Shown one piece after another: positions 42,330-52,235 of a DNA stretch of 64,000 nt. The stretch spans positions 34,155,893 to 34,219,892 of the forward strand of contig JAQMRL010000006.1 of assembly GCA_035578175.1 (NCBI GenBank), read 5' to 3'. Position 1 is the first letter of the stretch; every line of letters starts with the position of its first letter. Source of the stretch: Catonia carolina (taxonomy: Eukaryota; Arthropoda; Insecta; Hemiptera; Achilidae). The position numbers and the translations under genes are program-made. The notes beneath the pieces were generated by a model, which had not been told where the DNA came from, did no database searches, and saw only the letters and a list, made by a program, of their open reading frames with translations.

Positions 42330-43000
42330 CGCAAAAATGTTTGTACTGACACTTTGTACGCGATTGAAAATGACCCAAATTTTTTGGAAACGATAATAAT
42401 ATGTGGTGAAACGTGGTTTTTACTTATGATCCGGAAATGAAGCGCCAATCCATGCACTGGAAGAACCGAACTTCACCAAGAGCCAAAAAAAGCTCGAATG
42501 AGCAAGTCAAAATTTAAAGCACTGATGATAGTTTTTTTTTATATCCATGGAATTGTGTAGGCCTACCTTCAATGGGTTCCTGAAGGTCAAAAAATTAATC
42601 AATATTACTACCTTGAGGTACTTTCTAAACTACGTCAAAGAGTAAGGAAAAAACGCCCCGAAATGTGGAAGGACAAATCTTGGGTTCTCCACCAAGACAA
42701 TGCGTCCGTTCATTCCGCGTTATCTGTCATGAGGTTCCTAGCCAAGTACAGCATCTCAGTGTTAGAACATCCACCTTGTTCACCAGATCTTGCACCATGT
42801 GACTTCTACCTGTTCTTAAGGTGAAATCTGCATTAAAAGGGACAAGATTTGAGTCTGTGGAAGCTGTAAAAGAGAAAACGGCACGTGTCCTGAAGGAGCT
42901 GACAGAAGATGACTTTCAGCACTGTTTCCAACAATGGAAAGTTCGCATGGAGAGTTGTAGGGATAGAGAAGGAGTGTATGTTGAAGGTGACAACAAGTGA
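42330..43000 (+). pseudogene. Mariner transposase (N-terminus missing)
   Basis: A cut-and-paste transposase of the Tc1/mariner superfamily, here lacking its DNA-binding N-terminus. After a frameshift near 42420 it reads RQSMHWKN, then a long stretch with VLHQDNASVHSA and SPDLAPCDFYLF. The second and third catalytic aspartates are 34 residues apart, the D34D spacing of mariner proper. The box normally reading GDETW is CGETW here, so the first catalytic aspartate is lost. Another frameshift follows DFYLFLR. It ends EGVYVEGDNK at about 43000. It cannot be active. Confidence 0.8.
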
Positions 43001-43623
43001 TTATGCATAAAATAAAAATAAAATTTTTTACAACGTCAGTCTCGTTATTTAATAGCGACACCTGGTATGTTACTAACGTTTTTATAAATTTATTTTATTT
43101 GCGACCTATGCATGGTTTATGTTTGCTAATAACATAAAAATAAACAACTCAATGTTTTTAGGTTTATTTTCGCCTGTTATAATAAATTTACTTTTGTTTG
43201 AATTTTTCCACTTACCTTTAGACTACGATTTACGAGTAATATCTTATATAATTTTAAACTGCAAATAATATACTTTTGAAGTAAATTTAAAAGTGTAAGC
43301 TATTTTGAATCGATACCTGCAAAGATACTTAAATTTACGGTTTCAAAATATGTACCCTGAACCCCGTTAAAAATACTGAAAGAATATTATATTATACGAG
43401 GGTAGAAGATTGTATGATGAAAATTCAAAAAAGAACTGCACGGTTACAAAAAACCCCTTTCTAATGGCTATATAATAGCAACAAACTGATATCCTACAGG
43501 CGGTTCCCCTCCGGAATTACTCAAAATTATATCAAAACAGAACCCGCGAAGTTAGAAGGCAGCGTGGCGGTAACATATACCCATGATCCGCTAAGCAAGT
43601 CTCTAACACTGAATGTGTTTTAA

Positions 43624-44689
43624 GACAAAAATTAAATTTAAAAAACCTTTAATTGGTATCTATCTGAAGAATAATTCTTCATAATCAAAGTAAAATTGTG
43701 TACTCTTTCAGTATTTCAGAAGAATAAGAATATTGGAATTCGATTCAAAATACATTACCTAATAAATATGATCATGAAAATCGTAACAATGATCTCTATC
43801 ATAAATAACAAGAAATTAATGTTAAATTTATCTGGTTTTTACGATGGCAACCATAAAAATACACTGCTTTCTGACTTAATATCGAAAAAATAAAACGTAT
43901 ATCTTAAAAAAATTACCCGCATTTAATGTCATTTCATAGGTGGTATATTGTTATATGTTATTGGTTCATAAAATGTTATTGATCCAAATACAAATTGCGT
44001 TTTTTGTATAGCTAGTAACAGTCGCCGAATAAAACGCAATAACACACCATTCACTTATTGTTAGTCGAAACTGCAATTGACTGAAACATATTAAACAGAA
44101 GTACAACCGTTTTTATTTCGTTTCTTCCTATTATTCTTTTACTTTTTACCCCTTTTTTAGTTCTTTTGAAGGCTTCAAGATAATAACAGTAAACAGTTCT
44201 ATTTATGGCTTATAAAAGTAGTCGTGTTGTTACACCAACCCACATCCCACACGGTTATAACAATAAAACTCAATGAGTCTAGGTACTACATAAGAGATAT
44301 TGTCTATATACTTATTTGTTACAATTTTATATAAGCCCCTTAATATGTTTTTACTGAAATATATACAAGTTAAGGCGTATAGATCCTGGACAGTTTTATA
44401 ATCTTTCTGTGTTTTTTCTCTTCGAAATAAAATTGGTTGCTTTTATTTTTTTTAAATGTTAGTTTTCTTTTTTTAGTACTAATTAAAAGATAACCAACAG
44501 AGTTATTGTGGTCGTAAAAATTCTGGATTATTTGTAGAGGTGAGCATTTTGAAACTTAAATTATATTTTACGCATTTTTGGTTTTTTCAGTCAGAATAAA
44601 TGAACATAAATCTGTTCACGTTAATTTTACGAACGGAAAATGTGAGTATGACGTTAGATGCAAAGCTGCTATGGAAGAAGCACGTAAAG
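43624..44689. other. AT-rich stretch, nothing recognised
   Basis: Non-coding AT-rich sequence up to repeat R. Confidence 0.5.
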
Positions 44690-44768
44690 AAAAATCTGGT
44701 GTGAAACACTCACACGACTTTATCTTGCCAATGAAAATAATGAACAATGTAATCTAACTTTTTTTTCT
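44690..44768 (+). repeat. Dispersed repeat R, copy 2
   Basis: AAAATCTGGTGTGAAACACT, TCACACGACTTT, TTGCCAATG and GAACAATGTAA match copies at 29830 and 58918. The hairpin is GTGTGA-AACAC-TCACAC. Confidence 0.55.
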
Positions 44769-44974
44769 CTCTATTTAGGAAATTCTCCAACTGTTGGAAA
44801 CAATCAGTGAATGTGATAACACAAAATTTGGAAAAAATTAACATGGTAAATAAACTTAAGATGAGACACAGTCCAGTGACAGAACTCCGACGTGAATAGA
44901 TAAGTGTAGTATTAAGTGCAGCGTTTAGAACACTGTAATGGATAGTCAATTACAGCACTACGTTAATTGATGAG

Positions 44975-45470
44975 GTTCTAGCTCCATCGACGTTTTAGAC
45001 GTCTTATTGAATTATTTGGGAGAGTCTGCGTAGCCAGATTTGAGATCAATGGGTTACGGTGGTTCACGAGTTTCTTTCTAAATTTTGTATAGAGTTTTAA
45101 GAAAACGTCATTTATGTAGGTTACGTTTAGGTCTGAGTGTAGTGTTTTATTGGTTACATAATAAGGGGCGTTAACTATCCTCCGTAAAAGCTTTGATTAG
45201 AAAAGCTGAATTTTTGCTAAAACCAATGGTTTTGCACAGCAGTAAAGCTGACTGGCATAGCTCCATATTGGTCGAAGGTAGGAGTTGTAAATGGTTAATT
45301 TGAATGTAGTTGGTAACTTGGATTTGGGCAAAAGAAGTTTGTACAACTGTTTGAACCTGTCCTGGAGAGCCTTTCTCAGTTTATCCACTTGTACATTCCA
45401 CGTGAGCCTCTTATCTACTTACTTACTTAGTAACGCTGAGTCTATTCTGTTATTCCCCCTCCTCAGCGTA
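44975..45470 (-). pseudogene. Jockey-type LINE 3' end, minus copy
   Basis: Minus-strand reading gives DKLRKALQDRFKQLYKLL, TFKLTIYNSYLRPIWSYA, then after one stop LLRRIVNAPYYVTNKTLHSD, HRNPLISNLATQTLP and RRLKRRWS followed by stop at about 44980. This is the typical C-terminus of Jockey-clade LINEs (established family pattern). It is 5'-truncated and broken by an internal stop after AKIQLF. Confidence 0.75.
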
Positions 45471-45739
45471 ATTTTTCACATTTGATCAATATTTAGTATG
45501 CAATCTTACAGTATTTTTGAGGATATAAACGGGAAAAATATTTTTAAAAATCCGACACCAATATTCTTGAAGTTAAGGTTAAATATAGGTATGGTAAATA
45601 CATTGCTTTTTCTCAATATTGTTACTGTATGTAATAATGATATATAAACTCATTGAGTACATGACATTATTAAATTAACATAGCTGATTAAATTAAATAT
45701 TATTAAATAATTTAATAATTGTTAATATATAGTTTAAGG

Positions 45740-46005
45740 TTAACTTGAAAAAACATTACAAACAGTCAAAAACATTACGCCTTATAGCAAAAGCACCTCT
45801 TTACGTTAGCAACAAAACCTTACATACAGATTTGAAAACACCACTTGTACAAAATTCCACCGAATACCTATACAAACGCTTTCACGACAAGTCACACGAA
45901 CACGAGAACCCACTGGTGCCTTCACTTTCCACCTTCTATTTACCTGATAATCCCCCTAGACGCCTTAAAAGACGTTGGAGTAGAGACCTGCTCATTTGAT
46001 ACACA
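45740..46005 (+). pseudogene. Jockey-type LINE 3' end, plus copy
   Basis: A plus-strand open stretch (45745-45999) codes LRLIAKAPLYVSNKTLHTDL, HENPLVPSLS and PRRLKRRWSRDLLI followed by stop. It covers the same protein end as the minus copy at 44975-45470 but in opposite orientation and diverged, so these are two separate insertions pointing away from each other. Confidence 0.75.
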
Positions 46006-46317
46006 AATTTCATTCTTGGGGAGGCGCCAGTCGGGGCCCTACCCCTCTCATGCCTATCATGTCATTTTACATTATTATCATAATCATCACATTTCCTTGT
46101 TGTAAAATTTTACAGTTGTAAATAAAGAATTAAAGAGAAAAAAAACTTGAAAAAGAAAAAACTTTAACGCTAACTTGAAAAATATTAATATATGATTTTT
46201 TAAAAATATTTTTCCCAGTTTTATCGTTAAAAATACTGTAGGAATAACTATATACGAAATATCTAGAAAATTGTGAAAAATTATGCCGTGGGGCGGGGTT
46301 GATAACAAAAAAGACCC
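46006..46317. other. Spacer, nothing recognised
   Basis: AT-rich sequence after the Jockey remnant; no further feature. Confidence 0.4.
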
Positions 46318-47170
46318 GTAAAGCCTCTAGAGCAGTGATTCTCAACATTTTTAGCTCCGCGGCCACAAATAGTAGAAATAAAAAAATAAATATTCCGCGA
46401 CCTCCTTTCGATAATAACAGTTCCGTAAAACGACGTTACTTTGTGACTGTGAGGGTGTCTTTGTGACAAGGTCAATTTTCTCAAGTTTTGAAATTTCCCT
46501 CTTTAACAACAAGCAGTGTAGCCAATCTAATTAGTGATGTGGCATTATAGCATAGTAACACATGATATAGGTCGATTCTGACACTCTCGGTGCGTTCTGA
46601 CACATTGACTTAACAGCTAGTTAAGGTAGGCCTTACAATTAACAATTGAATTTTGACTGTAATTAGAAATGTAAAATGTTTTTTAATATTATATAATCAA
46701 ACTTCACTAATTTTATGTCTTTAAAGAAAACACAGACTGTAAATAATAAGGAATACATCTATAGTATTATTTTATATTGCTGCGTTTATACTTTTATAGT
46801 AGCGACGTGTATGAAAATGCATGCATGACGTGCACATTTTTCCACTAGAGAACAATTTACTTTTATATGTTTCAAAGAAGTTCTAGGTATGAAGAAAATT
46901 TTAAATGAAAACAAATGCAACCATCACATTAATAATGAATGATTTTTTTTTCTTTACAAGTAATTAACTGTTCTTATTGCATGTAAAATTTTCATAAGTA
47001 AGTTTACAACAAATGATTTTTCTCATAAAATGATTGAATGATTTCATTATTGTTTCGCGACCCCCCTATTATATCAACATGACCGCCAAGGGGGTCGCGA
47101 CCCCCAGGTTGAGAATCACTGCTCTAGAGGTTCAAACCGGCCTTTCAGCTGATGACCTAATCAACAACAA
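46318..47170 (+). mobile_element. SINE-like retroposon 3' end, copy k, split
   Basis: Only the last 60 bp or so of the SINE is present: GTAAAGCCTCTAGAG before the hAT insertion, and GTTCAAACCGGCC-TTTC-AGCTGATGACC with the AAC tail after it (47130-47170). The 5' part is missing. Confidence 0.65.
46333..47121. mobile_element. hAT-type non-autonomous element
   Basis: A 789-bp element with terminal inverted repeats CAGTGATTCTCAAC (left) and GTTGAGAATCACTG (right), a perfect 14-bp match of the CAGTG..CTCAAC type typical of hAT elements. It is flanked by the perfect 8-bp duplication CTCTAGAG (46325-46332 and 47122-47129), the expected hAT size. The target is SINE copy k, so the uninterrupted sequence is known from other SINE copies. 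Subterminal CCGCGACC and GGTCGCGACC motifs also repeat. The interior is AT-rich with no transposase. Confidence 0.88.
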
Positions 47171-48160
47171 GTATAGTACTTCATAAACTTTTCCCTGATA
47201 TCGGATTACACTTTACTTTGAATTGTTTGAACTTACGGATCTCTAATAATTTGGTTTATACATAATGTATACATAGTAACGATGCAAAGAAAGTGTTAGT
47301 CATGTTAATTTCCAAAAAATAATATAATTGCACTATTAAAACAATTATGTGCCTATTAAGTATCATATTATACTGTAATTAATTTTCAAAAATGAATAAG
47401 TATAATAATCAGATGAGCTACAGTACGGCCTTAAATAATTATAAACTTTAAATTAAAATAGCCTGCAGTATTATAACCTTTAGCAAAGTAAATTCGTCAC
47501 GGATGGTTAACCAAGCGGTTCATGTTATTGCAGTTACAAACTCTTGTAAAATCTGCAAAACAAATGCAGAACAAAAGTTCTTCATTTTCAAGAAGTATTC
47601 AAGACAATAATAATAGTAATAATTATCCTTTGATTAATATCGGTTGGCTAACCAAATGTAACAAATTTGATTTATTGCAGTTTAAAAGACTTTTAAATTA
47701 TAATTATTCATAAAACGGGATTTTTTTTAATTATTATTTTTTATTATATTAAATCTCATGTCTAGATAAATTTCAATATCTATTATTTATCTATGAATGA
47801 CTCACAATAATCTATTTAATGACTCACAACTACTTGAAATTTTCAGATTTCGAAAAATACTTCCTCTAAAGGATCAAAGGAGAAAACCAAAAATGGGTTC
47901 TACAGAAATTCATGAGATTAAAACTATTTAAAAAAATTAAGTGTGATTTTGTTTTAAGTAAAAGACTTACTAGTATTTTAGTACATAACATACATTTTGA
48001 TGAAGCTAATGGTTATTAAAATAGAACAGATTGAAAAATTAACATGACCGCCATTTTGTAATTTGAAAAGGAATTTAAATAGTACTCATTTTTTATATAA
48101 CGTTACTATAGAGATGCTCCCCAAGTATTAATGTGATTCCTATATCTGTTCATAGATATA
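47171..48160. other. AT-rich stretch, nothing recognised
   Basis: Non-coding AT-rich sequence. Confidence 0.5.
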
Positions 48161-48164
48161 AATT

Positions 48165-48600
48165 TAGGTGTATATAAAAATTGTACAGAGCATATTGCTC
48201 TATGCCTCTGAAACATGGGAATTAACCAAAAGAGACAGGCAAAGAATAAATGCTGTGGAGATGGATTTCTTGCGCCGGAGTAGTTGTGTTTCAAGGATGG
48301 ATCGAGTACGAAATTCGGAGATAAGGAACAGAATGGGGAAAATGGATACAACAGTGGAGCAAATTGAGAAGAAGCGCCTTATATGGTTGGGACATACACA
48401 GAGGATGAGAGATGAAAGGTGGCCCAAGAGAATGCTGAATTGGGATCCACCTGGAAGAAGAAGAAGAGGAAGACCGCCCGAACTGTGGAACAAGCAGGTG
48501 TATTCCGATATGAGGAATAGAAATCTTGTGGAGGGGGACTGGATGAACCGAGAGAGATGGCAGATGGGATGCGAGAAGCGGCTGGAGCTGTAGATCAAAC
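48165..48600 (+). pseudogene. RTE-like LINE 3' end with (TA)n tail
   Basis: A 141-codon open plus-strand frame (48168-48593) codes ILLYASETWELTKRD, AVEMDFLRRSS, WLGHTQRMRDERWPKR and GRRRRGRPPELW. This is the post-RT region of an RTE-like LINE, similar in layout to family X but clearly a different family. It ends with stop and CTCGC, then a long (TA)n tail rather than (GAA)n. The RT domain is missing through 5' truncation, but this C-terminal part has no internal stop. Confidence 0.7.
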
Positions 48601-48603
48601 TCG

Positions 48604-48652
<49 letters not shown>
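48604..48652. repeat. (TA)n microsatellite
   Basis: About 24 TA units directly after the LINE end; probably the LINE tail, possibly expanded. Confidence 0.9.
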
Positions 48653-48656
<4 letters not shown>

Positions 48657-48997
48657 CAAAATGGTGGACAGCGGAGGAACAAAATGGAAAATGTAATTTT
48701 TCGTAGGATACCTTTTGTTTAGTTTGGCAAGTAAAATCTGGAAAGTATAGCCAGCAATATTTTTGAACCATCCTCTATACTAACTCTTCGCTATTAAGTT
48801 GACAAATCTTTTACTACTTAAAAATCTCTGGGTCTTTTCCGCTTTCTGTATGTCACTATCAAATCCGAATTCCCTGAAGGTTCACACTTCTCCCAATCCT
48901 GCATTTAGCGCGCCTACCTGACTAGCAATATTTCTGCGTAATGTCAACTCCACTTCCATTTCACAATTAGTTACTACACAGTCAGTCTAGTATGAAT
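48653..48997. other. Spacer, nothing recognised
   Basis: No recognised feature; ends in the target duplication of the next LINE. Confidence 0.45.
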
Positions 48998-49008
48998 TTT
49001 GCAGAGTT

Positions 49009-50662
49009 CTTCTTCTTCTTTGAATGCCTATCCGCTACGGATGTGGGCGACCATCATGGCTATTTTGACTTTATCCGCTGCCAACCGGAACATTTGCATG
49101 GAGCTCCTACCAAACCAGGTTCGCAAGTTCCCAAGCCAGGATATTCTTCTCCTACCGGGCTTCCTCTTGCTATCTATCTTTCCCTGCAGGATGCGTTGTA
49201 ACAGTTCATAACGTTGCGAATTCCTCATGATATGACCCAAATATTGCAGCTTCCTTGCTTTCACAATATTAACAAGTTCTGTGGTTTTCTTCATTCTTTG
49301 CAGAACTTCAACGTTGGTCACTTTATGGGTCCATGGTATTTTCAGAATCCTTCTGTAGAGCCAGAGTTCGAAGGCTTCTAGTCGGTTGGTCGTTTCTTTT
49401 GTTAGAGTCCAGGACTCCACTCCATACAACAAGACAGAAAAAACATAGCACCTCAGAAGTCTCAGTTTGGTCCCCAAAGTAAGATCATGACTTTTGAAAG
49501 CCGCGCCCATAGAGCTAAAGATGTTCCTAGCCCTACCAATGCGACTCGTGATCTCCTGTGAGTTATCCCATGCCTCATTAATGACTGTTCCGAGGTATTC
49601 GTACTTAGAGACTTTTACAATTCTTTCTTGATTTATATACAGGTTAGCACCCCTAATTTGGTTTTTGCTAACTACCATGAATTTAGTTTTGGAGGTGTTT
49701 ATGTCAAGTCCATATATGCTGCTTGTTTCTTGGATTCTATTCATGAGCGTCTGTAGTCCTTCAATTGAATCCGCAAAAACAATTGTATCATCCGCATACC
49801 GCAGGTTGTTAAGCCTGAGTCCATTAACTAAAATGCCCTCCTCTAAATTTTGTAGAGCCTCTCGAAAGATGTGTTCGGAGTACAGGTTGAATAACATTGG
49901 TGATAATATGCACCCCTGTCTAACCCCTCGCAGGATTTCCACTTCATCTGTATGCTCGCCATCAACCCTCAATATGGCCGTTTGATTCCAATACAGATTT
50001 GATATTATTTTGAGATCTCTCCCATCGATTCCTGTCTGTTTCAATATTTCAATCATTTTCCCATGTTTGACACGGTCAAAGGCCTTCTGGTAATCAATTA
50101 AACATGCAAACACATCACAACTGACATCCCTGCAATTCTGAAACAGGACCTGAACACTAAATAGCGCCTCTCGTGTTCCGACTGCATTGCGAAACCCAAA
50201 CTGATTCGGGGCTATTTCTCTTTCGCACAAACGGTATATTCTTCTGTGAATAACTTTGAGGAAGAGCTTCAACATGTGACTCATTAAACTTATGGTACGA
50301 TAATCTCCGCATACTTTTGCCCCTGGTTTCTTTGGTAAGGCTACGAATTCCGACTTCAACCATTCGGAGGGAATTTGACCCGATTCATAGATGGAATTGA
50401 ATATTGCTGTGAGCCATTGCAGTTGTTCTACATCAAGCATTTTGAAAAATTCAGCTTGTATTTGGTCTAATCCAGCTTTTTTCCCCTCCTTTATCTGCCT
50501 TATTGCCAGTTCAATTTCCTCCTTAAGGATACGTGGTCCTTCATTATTTGTTATGATGGGTTCTTGCCTCTCTCTAGCATCATAGAACAGCTTTTCTAGA
50601 TATTTTCTTCATACATCCTTTTGCTCATCTTTACTGACCACAGAGTTGCCAAAGTTACAGAG
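49009..50662 (-). mobile_element. 5'-truncated LINE Y insertion
   Basis: A 1654-bp minus-strand insertion with a (GAA)n tail (TTC at 49009-49020 on the plus strand). It is flanked by the perfect 11-bp target duplication TTTGCAGAGTT at 48998-49008 and 50663-50673. The 5' end lies within the reverse transcriptase region, so the endonuclease is missing. It serves as the exemplar for family Y. Confidence 0.88.
49028..50630 (-). pseudogene. LINE Y reverse transcriptase polyprotein (5'-truncated)
   Basis: The open frame is 470 codons from 50440, and the same frame continues upstream to about 50605, where a TGA sits at a place coding WRKYLEKLF-like residues in the family. RT boxes: LIDYQKAFDRV, VRQGCILSPMLFNLYSE and RYADDTIVFADS, all catalytic aspartates present. 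A YLGTVINE box, then VLLYGVESWTL, FELWLYRRILKIPW, YLGHIMRNSQRYELL and LAADKVKIAMMVAHI follow to the stop. Apart from the truncated start and the TGA it is intact, so the insertion is moderately young. The same C-terminal order defines the fragments at 2330-4045, 38985-39425 and 55088-55360. Confidence 0.85.
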
Positions 50663-50673
50663 TTTGCAGAGTT

Positions 50674-51628
50674 ACCTAATAATATTCGGACGGAGGAACA
50701 TTCTGCCGAGTTCCTTCAGAAAAGGATATTTACTAACAAAAATAAAGCAAAGCAATGGAAAGAATATAATTATAGCTTAACGAACTAGAGACTGCAGATG
50801 AAGGCGGAGCATGTGACCTAGATCACAGCACAGGGCCAATTGACTTTTTCGTTAATGGTATCCTGCGTAGTCACGCTGTGGTCCCATTGTGGATGACAGC
50901 CTAACAAAAAGTCAGTTGGAGTTCGGTGAAATAGAGAGTAACAAGGGGAAACCTCTCATCCAACCGTGGCTGTTATTGGCTAGATTTTATTTATCTGTAA
51001 TAACAATTGTATTAAAATGCTTTAATAAATTTTCCAATATAGATTAATGTTTTATAAATACTGTTATGACAGAAAATAACAGTTAAATATGAATAACAGT
51101 TTATTGTACATATTTCACAATATTATTAAAAATAGTATAGTAACTTCTGAAAGGTATTGCAAAGGATTTTCTTCCATAAAAAAACACTAAATATCCTGAT
51201 TGTTTTGAATCTCGCTTCCACTGTGGACACTACTCGCTTGTCGCCCAGTAACCAAGCCGGAGCGAGAAATCGGAATCGGAATCTGACTCGGACTTGCGTG
51301 CACTGTGTCCGTACCCAAACACAACACTATGATCAAATATTATATGCTCTACTAACCCCATGTAGGGTGAAACCTCTTTACTTCGTCTACGAATGGCACT
51401 GCACTCTCAGTCCGGTTTCTTTGGGTACCCCCTCGTATACTATGTCATTACATAAATGCATACATACATTACATAAATAATAAACATAATTTTTATGTTT
51501 AGAGTAGTATGAAAAACAAAAAGGTACCATTCTTAATCCGAGGAGTGGTCGATCGAATCCACAAGTTTGTATTAATATAATATACTTGTACGTAGTGCAT
51601 TGTGTATAATAATATCAAGTATTTTTTG
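50674..51628. other. Spacer, nothing recognised
   Basis: Partly less AT-rich (50780-50970 and 51215-51430). The 107-residue plus-strand frame at 51157-51480 has no domain I recognise and no copy elsewhere in the window. Confidence 0.45.
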
Positions 51629-51684
51629 TATTGTCGCCGACCGGGGTCGACGACACGTGGCAAAACCTCGCTTGCAAAATTGGT

Positions 51685-51700
51685 AGCCCTAAAAAGGGCC
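51685..51700 (-). terminator. Histone-type 3' stem-loop (L3, distal)
   Basis: Stem GGCCCT / AGGGCT, loop TTTT, followed by ACCA. All six positions can pair, the outermost as G-T. Confidence 0.5.
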
Positions 51701-51715
51701 ATTTAATTGGTTGGG

Positions 51716-51731
51716 GGTCCTGAAAAAGACC
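51716..51731 (-). terminator. Histone-type 3' stem-loop (L3, proximal)
   Basis: Stem GGTCTT / AGGACC, loop TTTC, followed by CCCA. All six positions can pair. The third pair is T-A where other loci have C-G, a compensatory change. Confidence 0.6.
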
Positions 51732-52235
51732 GTTGTAGTTAGTGGTTTTGTTCAAGCCTAGCCTTTCCTCAGCGGCAGTTGGGTCCCCACTGCAGCGTGA
51801 CAGTGGTGGCCCCCAGATCCCTGCAATATCGGGTCGGCGTAGGCCGTTGACCGATAGCGTGGTTGAGGTGGTTCCCTCCGGGCCTGTGCTTTACCGTGGT
51901 ATCAGCCAGCACACACGGGTTTTCATCGGCTGACCGGTGCGGTAATACAGTGTCCGCCACCGGTAGCGTCGTACAGAGATGGTTGCCTCCGGGCTCGGCT
52001 GGGCTGTTCATCTTCTTCAGTCGGGAGCTTTTCTTCCTCGTTCTTCTACGGCTGAGAGTTAATTAGAGAGTGGCTGTCGTGGGCCAGTGCGGCCGTTTAA
52101 ATACCGCTCCGGCGAGTCCACTTCATAGTAGAGGGGAGGTACTGATGGCTTTGTGTGTCTGTAGTGCTCCACCCGGCAGGCAAGTACTGAGAAAATCTGC
52201 AGGCGCTAATATTGGTAGGGCAGTCGGCGACAATA

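Larger units (their letters stand above)
42121..43065 (+). mobile_element. Rearranged mariner with fold-back ends
   Basis: A 945-bp element inserted at TA (42119-42120 and 43066-43067); copy 1 of the MITE shows the empty site with a single TA. Terminal repeats start CGAGGTGTGGCTATTAAATA on the left and, in reverse complement, CCAGGTGTCGCTATTAAATA on the right. The inverted match does not stop at a normal repeat of about 30 bp: the first 185 bp or so (42121-42305) are a reverse copy of the last 185 bp, including the end of the transposase gene. The true 5' end of the transposon has thus been replaced by an inverted 3' end. Confidence 0.85.
42020..43623. mobile_element. piggyBac-like MITE, copy 2
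   Basis: TTAA at 42020-42023 and 43620-43623 bound a second copy of the element at 1072-1755. Both halves align with copy 1 (for example GCTGAGCAATTATGAGG, GTAGGGCCTACAACTTA, ACGAGGGTAGAAGAT and the CACTGAATGTG end). The alignment is broken only by a mariner element at 42121-43065. Confidence 0.75.
51629..52235 (-). mobile_element. Histone-stem-loop element, locus L3 (603-bp TIR element)
   Basis: A GC-rich 603-bp element (51631-52233) with an 11-bp perfect terminal inverted repeat, TTGTCGCCGAC ... GTCGGCGACAA, flanked by TA on both sides (51629-51630 and 52234-52235). In minus orientation its last 120 bp hold two histone-type stem-loops and a tail nearly identical to L1 (TTTTGCAAGCGAGG, TTTTGCCACGTG). 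Inside is a tandem repeat of about 110 bp (CGRTAGCGT ... GGTTNCCTCCGGGC, near 51851 and 51960). An 80-residue minus-strand frame (51769-52011) has two PGGNHL motifs from that repeat; no known domain. Confidence 0.65.

Noticed and set aside
45190..46005. A single Jockey insertion with a 5' inversion by twin priming
   Set aside because: Both opposed pieces contain the same C-terminal end of the protein, so they cannot be two parts of one copy.
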